A stretch of 64,000 nt of DNA, from NCBI GenBank assembly GCA_038380435.1, contig JAWZYU010000009.1, positions 63,269,901 through 63,333,900 of the forward strand, read 5' to 3'. A program made the translations under genes and the position numbers. The DNA is from Ryuthela nishihirai (Eukaryota > Arthropoda > Arachnida > Araneae > Heptathelidae). Below the pieces are notes generated by a model. The model was given only the letters and a program-made list of their open reading frames with translations, was not told the origin of the DNA and made no database searches. Shown here in pieces: positions 56,706-64,000 of this stretch; the first letter of the stretch is position 1, and each line of letters begins with the position of its first letter.

Positions 56706-57929
56706 TATATTAAATTAGTTGTACTGCTTCGATAATTCGGAATATTTTCACATGGCATTACATACAAACAAATCTAGTATTATGCACAAATAGCTGCAAC
56801 GATAATAGAAGTTGTACGATAAAAAAAATATTCATGTTTTCTTCTAAAGTTGCAAAATCAAGTACACTTTTCCCAAGGTCATATATCAATCTTTTCATGG
56901 AAAAGTCGGGCCCTTGACTAGGAGGTTGCCGACCTCTAGCTTAGGGCAATAACCTTGAGCGGATATTGGAATGGAAATAGTTCTTTCTCCATTAGTCACT
57001 GAATTGTTCTTTATGCATAAGCAAAGTAATGCCTGTCGTGGTGAATCAAAGCTCTGTATTGATCCAACCGTGGGGCGATGACTTTATCTAAACTGGCAAG
57101 TGAAGTAATAGCTCCATTAATCCTGTCCACATCAATTATGAAAGGAATAGGATATTACACAAAATCCTTAATGGCGCTGCTCTCTCAATAAAATAAAATG
57201 ATTCTTTAAAGCTAATGTTAAGCTTCAACTGGTCATGTAGAGTGTTCACAATATAATACTGAAACAGTTACAGTTTGTTAATAAATTTTACTAATCCGTT
57301 AATATTCTCAGTATCTTTTTGGATCATGTCTAGCTATCGTACTATGTCAATCAAGCTAATTTTCCTTTTAGATATTTTCGTAAACATCTAGTAAGTAACT
57401 TGGGAGTCGGGAACTCATAATGCGAGCAATTATTTTAAAGTCAAAGCAGTTTTCAAACACATTGAAAACTGCCTATTTCATTATTGTCTGCAAGAAATAA
57501 TAAACTGTGAGCAGCGTTTAACAGCCAAAAATAGTATATTTACCTGCAGATATTTCAAAAGCTGTTTTTCTTTTGAAACATGCATTGGGCTGATTACTAA
57601 TGCTGTTGGAAAGCAGACATTGCTTCCACATATTTTTGGTAAGCCAATATATTGCACTTAAAACATTTTTTTTTTCAGAAATTACAAAATATTTGTTTTC
57701 ACATATATGGCGATAAAAATAATATATACTGTGTATTATATTCTGAAAATATTTACCGTGAACATAAAATACACTGGCGAAAATTGAAAAAAGAACACCA
57801 TTAACAATTGAAGCGTAATCTATGAGATTTATTTAGTAGAAACAACTTGTTGAGAAAGGACAGTGATCACACGTGTGAAGTGATTCAATGTTTATTTTAA
57901 CTTTTAATGAGTATTACATTTTACAGAAC
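56706..57929. other. No gene; possible hAT terminus
   Basis: AGGAGGTTGCCGACCTCTA at about 56920-56938 has the form of a right hAT end (inverted CAGAGGTCGGCAACCT), but I find no partner. The rest (57000-57900) has no recognised coding motif. Confidence 0.3.
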
Positions 57930-58946
57930 GCACATTTTAATAAGGTGGAACCTCCTCGAGCAGCAATACAAGCTTCCAATCTGGCATGCAATCGGTCGCA
58001 CAAATGCTGGTTATCACGCTGGGGGATATCATTCCATTCGCTTCAACTTGGACGAGTAATTCAGCAATGGGCGTTGCCTGCCGCAGACCTCGGAGAGTCT
58101 TTATCCGAACCAGTCCTAGACATGCTCTAATGGAGACAAGTCCGGAGGGCGAGCTGGCCAAGGGAGATAGTGCACTGCCTGAAGAGCATGTTGAGTTGCC
58201 TGGGCGGAGTATGGCAGGCGTATCCTGCTGGAATATCGTATTTGGGATTACACTCAAATATGGCAGGACAACCAGCTGTACGATGTCGCTGACGTACGTA
58301 TTGCTATTTAGTGTACCTTGTACAAACACCAGACACATACGAGAGTGATAGCTAATCGCTCCCCACACCATGATATCCGGGGTGGGCCTTGTGTGTTGCT
58401 GGCAGATGCACGATGGGAGACGCTCACCTTGTCGCCTTTGGACACGTAAATGACTATCAGACGCTCCTAAGCAGAATCGGCTTTCATCCCTGAAGACCAC
58501 AGACTGCCATTCTTCCCTCCAATGAACTCATTCTTGACACCACTGTAAACGTGCTCGACAGTGACGAGGTGATAGTGGTAACCGTGCCAGTAGTCCTGCT
58601 TCCAAAAGATGATTGCGTATCGTTCTTGTAGACACCCTTGGTACGACGCCATAGCTGTCTGCTCTGCCACCGCTGCCCTCGTGATACGCCGATCCTCTCG
58701 TGCGTCCGTAACTCTGTGTTTCCTGGAACCACGTTGGTGAGTGTGCGAATGCTCTTCTGACCATCGACGCCACCATCGCGATCCTCTCGTCCAACACAGA
58801 CCACGATGGTGGACTCCCAATACCTCTCGTCCAACGTGGTGTGCAATTTGACGAAAAGACCAATCTGCTTCCCGAAGACCCATTATACGACCTCGCTCAA
58901 ACTCTGTTAACTGAACAAATGTTGCGCGTCTGCATCTTCCAGGCAT
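57930..58946 (-). pseudogene. Tc1-like transposase pseudogene
   Basis: It starts at the ATG complement 58944-58946 with MPGRCRRATFVQLTEFERGR and the helix-turn-helix GLREADWSFRQIAHHVGR. After frameshifts it continues with RVSTRTIRNHLLEAGL and PLSPRHCRARLQWCQE, then VVFRDESRFCLGASDSHLRV with the first catalytic Asp, RPTPDIMVWGAISYHSR, IFQQDTPA with the second Asp (the usual NARPH is changed), and the C-terminal end WNDIPQRDNQHLCDR and LEACIAARGG. At about 1.0 kb it is close to full length, with at least three frameshifts. A SINE A lies between this gene and the upstream end of the element. Confidence 0.85.
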
Positions 58947-59026
58947 GGTAGCTTTTTCAAAGAGCACTGAACAACAGGACACAAAACGATTAACTTCTTT
59001 CTTCACGCCCTAGTCCTTAAATACGC

Positions 59027-59420
59027 GTAGGGGCGGGGGTGGCTCAGTCGGTAGTGAGCCAGGCTCGTAATCTGTAGTTCCCAGGTTCGAGTCCCAGCTG
59101 GGTCAGCGTTGAGATTTATCTCCGCAAAATTCCCCGTCCTGCCCACGGTCAGTAGGGGACACCGATGGGCTTGGAAAGGCCGCCGTCCGTCGGATGGGAC
59201 GTCAAGCCATGGCCCCGTGTGCGGGAGAGCCATACCCTGTGCACGTTAAAGAACACGCTGGATGGCCTTGACGGAAGGCTACCATCTGTCTCCCAACAGC
59301 TGTTCCAGTGGGTCCCCTCCCCCAACCTTCTCTGAGCCTTCGGGGTCCATGTGACCTGGCCATTTAGCCCATGGTGTGCAAAAAAGTACCGCTCAGTGGT
59401 AAAACAACCTAACCCAACAA
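59027..59420 (+). mobile_element. SINE A, full length, perfect 12-bp duplication
   Basis: Duplication CCTTAAATACGC (59015-59026 and 59421-59432). The head is intact except that the usual GCGCGCC reads GTGAGCC, and the tail ends AACCTAACCCAACAA. Inserted about 80 bp upstream of the Tc1 transposase start, so younger than that element. Confidence 0.95.
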
Positions 59421-59432
59421 CCTTAAATACGC

Positions 59433-62203
59433 ACTGCGTACAATTGCATATTGTCGTACTCAGTGAAACAGAAAACTCAGGCAAACAGAAAACACACTGG
59501 CAGATTTTCTCACAACAGAGGCCCACCAGTGCAACAAGTCCAGGATCCATAAACAAGCTCAAATCCACAAACTAGTCCAGTCTTAATGGGTATAAATGGT
59601 CAGCACCTGGACCCTGTGAAGTTGACCACTTCTTAGCACGGTTGAAAAGAAGAGAAAAAAAAGTGGCCATAGATGACCAGATCAGTAGGCCACACTGAAC
59701 TGGCAGCCCTCCTCTTTGGATCCCTTCCAAAAGAGAATATTTCTTTTGAAAGACACTAATGGTCTGCACTATTAGAAGGCGGGGTTGGGCATTAAGTGCC
59801 AGGCCTGACCGGTTATGTGCATCATCACTGCGGATTGGTACACAGCTCTCCTTCAAGTTTGTACCTAGTTACTATTTACAGACCACGGTCCGCATTTATA
59901 ACAGGAATATATTAACTACTTAAACCCGTTGAAATGGACCATGAATTTTTGGTTTTGATCAAATTTGCAGTTAATATTTAAAGAAATAAATTATTTTTTT
60001 CTTTTTTAAAATAATCTAATATCACATTATCACCACACAAAAGTGATCTAATTAGACTGTTCCTTGTAAATACTATGTGATTATTCATAAGTGGCGATTG
60101 ATTCTCTTTGTTTTTCAGCCTTTTAACTGTGTATGAAACAAAAATGAAAGTATGGGATTAGGACCTTCTAGTATGAGATGCATGGACCAAAAATGTATAT
60201 ATGTGTTTTGTGAGGTCCGTATTGAGAGTTTCTATTAAGCGCATTTCTTTTAAGATTACATAGTCGCCTAAAGAACCAGATTTTTATCGAAAAACTTTCT
60301 TCATTAATAGTCTCAAAAAGTTTCCTTTTTTAGTGAAATTAAACTTGGAACTGCACAAAAGTATATAATTTTTCGGATGAGGCAAAACGGCACAATGTTT
60401 CTATTTTTGAGTTCCATTTCTTCATTAAAAATTCACACTGATATTTATGCGTTTGATCTTCAAATGCGACATTTCTTTGCTTTTAAACAAGTAGAGTAGA
60501 TTATTTAATCAATCTTCCTTCAAAGCTTCAGGAGTGAAATGTTACTTCATATTCACAGAATAAAAGGATCGTTATTTGGAAGCTAATTACTTATCAGTGT
60601 TTCTCAAACCTAGCCCCTCAGATTTCAGTTGGGAAGCAATACTGAATGCATTAATTTTCATCACTCTGAGTCAAATGAATAACTTCAAGAATCACAGAAT
60701 CTTAATAATTTTATGGTCTGCTCTTTTAGCATTCACTTGATGATTCTAAAAGGAACAGCTTGAAGACAATAAAATGTATACTACTCTAATATAATAAAAA
60801 TGTGAAACCTCAAGACCTTATGGGGAAGCTAACGATCCCAACATGCACATACCAAAGCAGGGCTAAAGAGGACCTAGAGAGGACCTTTTGCTCTTCCTCT
60901 CAAAGGCAATATCATATTTTCCAGATGCTTAAATCCAAGCAGGGTTAAAGTCAATGGTAGAGGGCATTAACCTCTTCGAGGAAACTAGCAACGATATTAA
61001 CCATATATCGATTACTTCTCTAAATCAATAATACCTATTACCAAGATATGACATGAAACAACCATTTGGCTTTATTTTCCTATTCCCTTATCTTTGTAAT
61101 GGCGTTGTTGTCAAAGATGCTAAACTGGTGTTTCAATACACATCGTGGTTAATATGGTCGGTGATTTATTATTATTCAGTAAAATATTACTTACTGCTTT
61201 CTAGATGCTACGCAGTAGTTGTACATTAGGTGTTTCAAATCTGTAAGTAATGATGAGGTTAGGCAAAGGAATTAGCAACCTCCTTTGAGCAGAAAATTGT
61301 GCAAAGAGACTCCATTGAATTTTCTATGTTGCACGTATGCATAACTGTAGATTAGTGAATAGAGTTATGAAGAGTGTGCTTAAAGGCCTCATAAAGAGGA
61401 GAGACCTTTTATGCAATGTCAAACAGGACATTGTTAGAATTTGCCTACAGTGACGAGATGCAATAGATGTAGCTCAGGAGAGATGTGCTTGGAGAACTAT
61501 ATTGCAGAATCTAGTTCGCATATATCTATATCACATCTTTTCTCTGTATCGCATATCGCATCTTTTCTTCGTTTATAGTAAAATATTTCTCCGTATATAA
61601 GAAAAATTATATAGCATCTTTTCTCCGTAACCCACAGCTGCTTGAGGATGATGAAGAGGAGAATGACTACTTAGATGAAAAATAGAAAAAGAATGAACTG
61701 CCCAAAGAATAATATTGGCACCTAGCCAAAAAAAATATCTATTCATCCCTGGCAGAAGTATTACACTTTCAAATGTCATTTAAATAAAAAAAACTAGGAA
61801 ATATGAGATGCTTACGGTGCTGCAAAACGTGAAGTGAACAATAATTAGGTATTAATATTCCCCATCAAAATTAAGTATGCATTTGCCTAAAGTTTTCAGT
61901 AGACATTTGCATAAAATTTTCAGTAGACAGTTGCCACACATGAGCAACATAGCACTTATTGAGAGTGTAAGAAAAATCAACAGCCCACAGTTCTCTCTTA
62001 AGTAGCACACGTCGTGAATGGGTGTGTAGGCAAAATTGGTACTCATCTTTAAAAAAGATATGATTTCAATGATCGCGAGTCTAAGATACATGCTCTTGAC
62101 ACCATTTCAATCATGCTTAACTGTTGCATGCGCTTAATGGGATTGAAAACATGGACGACAGGTATAGATTCTAATATCATGAATCTTTCTGGTCAAGTTG
62201 AGG
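59433..62203. other. Nothing recognised
   Basis: 2.8 kb without recognised repeats, element ends or coding motifs. Repeated wording occurs at 61860-61930 (CATTTGCCTAAAGTTTTCAG / CATTTGCATAAAATTTTCAG, a short tandem repeat) and at 61500-61630 (CATCTTTTCTCCGT variants). Confidence 0.4.
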
Positions 62204-62593
62204 AGGGGATGGGAGTGGCTGAGTCAGTAGCATTCCATGCTCGTATTCTGCGGTTCACAGGTTTGAGTCACTACTAGGCCAGAGTTGAGATTTGTCTTCC
62301 CAAACCAACTAGCCCTGCCCTCGGTCAGTAGGGGACGCCGATGGGCTTCGAAAGGCCATCGTCCCTCCGATTGGACGTTAAGCGCCGTGGTTCCAAGTGT
62401 GAGAGAGCCAGAGTCTGTGCACGTTAAAGAACATGTTGGATGACCTAGAAAGGAGTCTGCCATCTGTCTCCTAACAGTTATCCTGTGGGTTCCCTTTCAC
62501 CAATCGTTCTGTGAGCCCTTGGTGTCTTTGTAACATGGCCATTTAGTCTATTGTATGAAAAAAGTGCCGCTCATAGGTAAAACAAACCAACAC
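62204..62593 (+). mobile_element. SINE A, full length, older
   Basis: Head GGGAGTGGCTGAGTCAGTAGC (diverged A box), B-box region GGTTTGAGTC, body in full order, tail GGTAAAACAAACCAAC. Flanked by AGTTGAGG (62196-62203, 62594-62601). Divergence is higher than in the 49-kb and 59-kb copies. Confidence 0.85.
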
Positions 62594-63040
62594 AGTTGAG
62601 GCTGGCACCTGCCTTCCTATGAGTGCAGTAAGATCTTAAGGCAGAGAGTTGTTACAATCTGCATTCTGGATTGCTCTGTTGTTGACCCCCGACTTCTATT
62701 CCCCACTATGTTCTTCATCCTGGAAGATCTGGCATCCTGAATTCGATTTAGAGATCATTTTATTAGGTTGTAACCACGGAATACTTGAACATGCATTCTG
62801 ATGACCTTCAAGCTTGTCTCAAAGTTCTGCCAGAGCCTTGAGATGAAGTACTTGACAGCAAAGAATATAAAACCTCAATGATAAACTGTCCTGTTTCCAA
62901 TACCATAAAGACCATCCATCGATCTAAATCTTTTTTTTTCTTTTCAACTAAAATAATATGCTATTCCTAAATGACGAATTAAATATTTGCGTTGAAATGA
63001 TACACCCCCACAGATCTTGCACTTTTAGAAGCTGTCTCAA

Positions 63041-63100
63041 AATAAATAATTATATGGGGGAAGTGTGCTGCTATGCACACTTCCCCCATATTATTATTTA
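63041..63100. repeat. Hairpin, 26-bp arms, GC-rich stem
   Basis: The core TATGGGGGAAGTGTGC (ending 63068) pairs with GCACACTTCCCCCATA (from 63075) around the loop TGCTAT; the arms extend into AT-rich sequence with few mismatches. Possibly a small foldback element. Confidence 0.85.
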
Positions 63101-64000
63101 CTTTGATTATATTTCATATTTCTCCAACAGCTGGATCATATGAATATGATCCGTTTTCAAGTCTTCTCTAAACCACGGTTTTTCAAACCGTAGGTCGAGG
63201 CCCGTCAGTGTACCCTTAGTCTTTGGAAACAACCGCAGCGCATTGAATTTTAACTTCAAATTTTCGTACTCTAAGTAACAGGTAAAAAAAGTTTTGAAAC
63301 GCGTTCCTGTCAAAAAAAAAACACCTACTTAATAAATTGTAGAAGTTAGGAAAAATGTTCATCTTCAATGCGTAAGAATTTCTTTCCTCGCCACAAAGAT
63401 CAGATAAATTAAAATTAGTGTCATTCAAAAGAAAGAATTAATTATCAGAAAACCAAATCACTATAGCTTAAGTTCTAACAAAGCTTTAAATTTATGAAAT
63501 AAATAAAATAATTAACAATTGCCTTTTTTTAGGGAACTCTAATTAGCTGTCATGATTGGTATATATCGATCTTTCAGATCCATAACACTTCTTCAGTGGA
63601 ATAGTCGAAATGGGGCAATAGAATTCGGAATTAAATTATCTTTCTTCTGTGGCTAGAATTTTCTCTCATTTATTAGTCTCGTTCACTAAACAGTAATGAG
63701 GTCACTCGCTGCAGATCTCTCTTGATTGTTCTTTTCTTCTCTATTATTATTATTAAGTCTTCTTTATTTCTTCCAAATGAAGTGAAAGAATCCTTGACGC
63801 CACACTAAGTGTTAAGAACTCAATCTTCTGAAACCAGATCTCCATATGTCATGAAACGGGAAAGCTGTGAAAAACAGTTTTTTCCCTCACTTTTTTATCA
63901 GCACACACTTTTTCACGGCAGAGAATTTTGTTGTTTACACCTTTCAGACTTTTGTTTTACACGTTATTGCCTCTCAAGAACCTACCCGTTCCGAACGAGG
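63101..64000. other. Nothing recognised
   Basis: No element ends or coding motifs seen; a short ATT microsatellite lies at about 63743-63753. Confidence 0.4.

Overview
Kind of DNA. The window looks like an intergenic or intronic stretch of an AT-rich, repeat-laden eukaryotic genome. It contains no bacterial-type genes, no operons and no intact protein-coding gene that I can recognise. tRNA-derived SINEs, non-LTR retrotransposons with a zinc-finger/FP-type ORF1, and Tc1, mariner, pogo/Tigger and hAT transposons point to an arthropod. A chelicerate such as a spider is my best guess, but that is inference and no marker gene is present to prove it. Nearly all short open frames in the window are chance frames or SINE read-through.

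Layout. 0.1-7 kb: a hAT element, a GC-richer unique block (2.3-2.9 kb), two possible short exons (3380-3433 and 5930-5964) and old SINE debris with a 46-bp minisatellite. 6.9-11.3 kb: the 3' end of one LINE, an ORF1/endonuclease piece of a second LINE, a dead mariner and a SINE. 13.0-20.3 kb: one 7.3-kb element with inverted arms of about 1.4 kb and subterminal tandem repeats. 20.3-31 kb: SINEs of two families, a 0.55-kb foldback, a palindromic Tc1 MITE, a LINE RT fragment and an LTR-like piece. 31.6-33.7 kb: a Tc1 element split by a hAT that itself carries part of a third repeat. 34-43 kb: a dead Tc1, a 30-bp minisatellite split by a hAT, and hAT MITEs with clean 8-bp duplications. 43.1-47.2 kb: the most unusual locus, where one SINE is split by a 3.4-kb insert that reads as a circular permutation of a second, seven-tailed SINE plus its flank. 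48-64 kb: more SINEs, two dead pogo/Tigger elements and a Tc1 element that carries a SINE.

How the parts relate. SINE family A (about 390 bp, tRNA-Thr-like head, tail ending AACAACCCAAC) is the dominant recent repeat. Several copies have exact 11-13 bp target duplications, which fits target-primed reverse transcription. The LINE 3' end at 6.9 kb finishes with a similar tail (AACAACCAAACC), so a LINE of that kind is a candidate supplier of the SINE-A machinery. SINE family B is a second tRNA-derived family. Nested insertions give a partial time order: Tc1 before hAT at 32 kb, SINE A before hAT at 42 kb, LINE before SINE B at 27 kb, Tigger before SINE B at 56 kb, and Tc1 before SINE A at 59 kb.

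Limits. Everything here was read by eye. Element borders without a stated target duplication are good to perhaps 10-30 bases. Family names rest on remembered motifs, not on searches.
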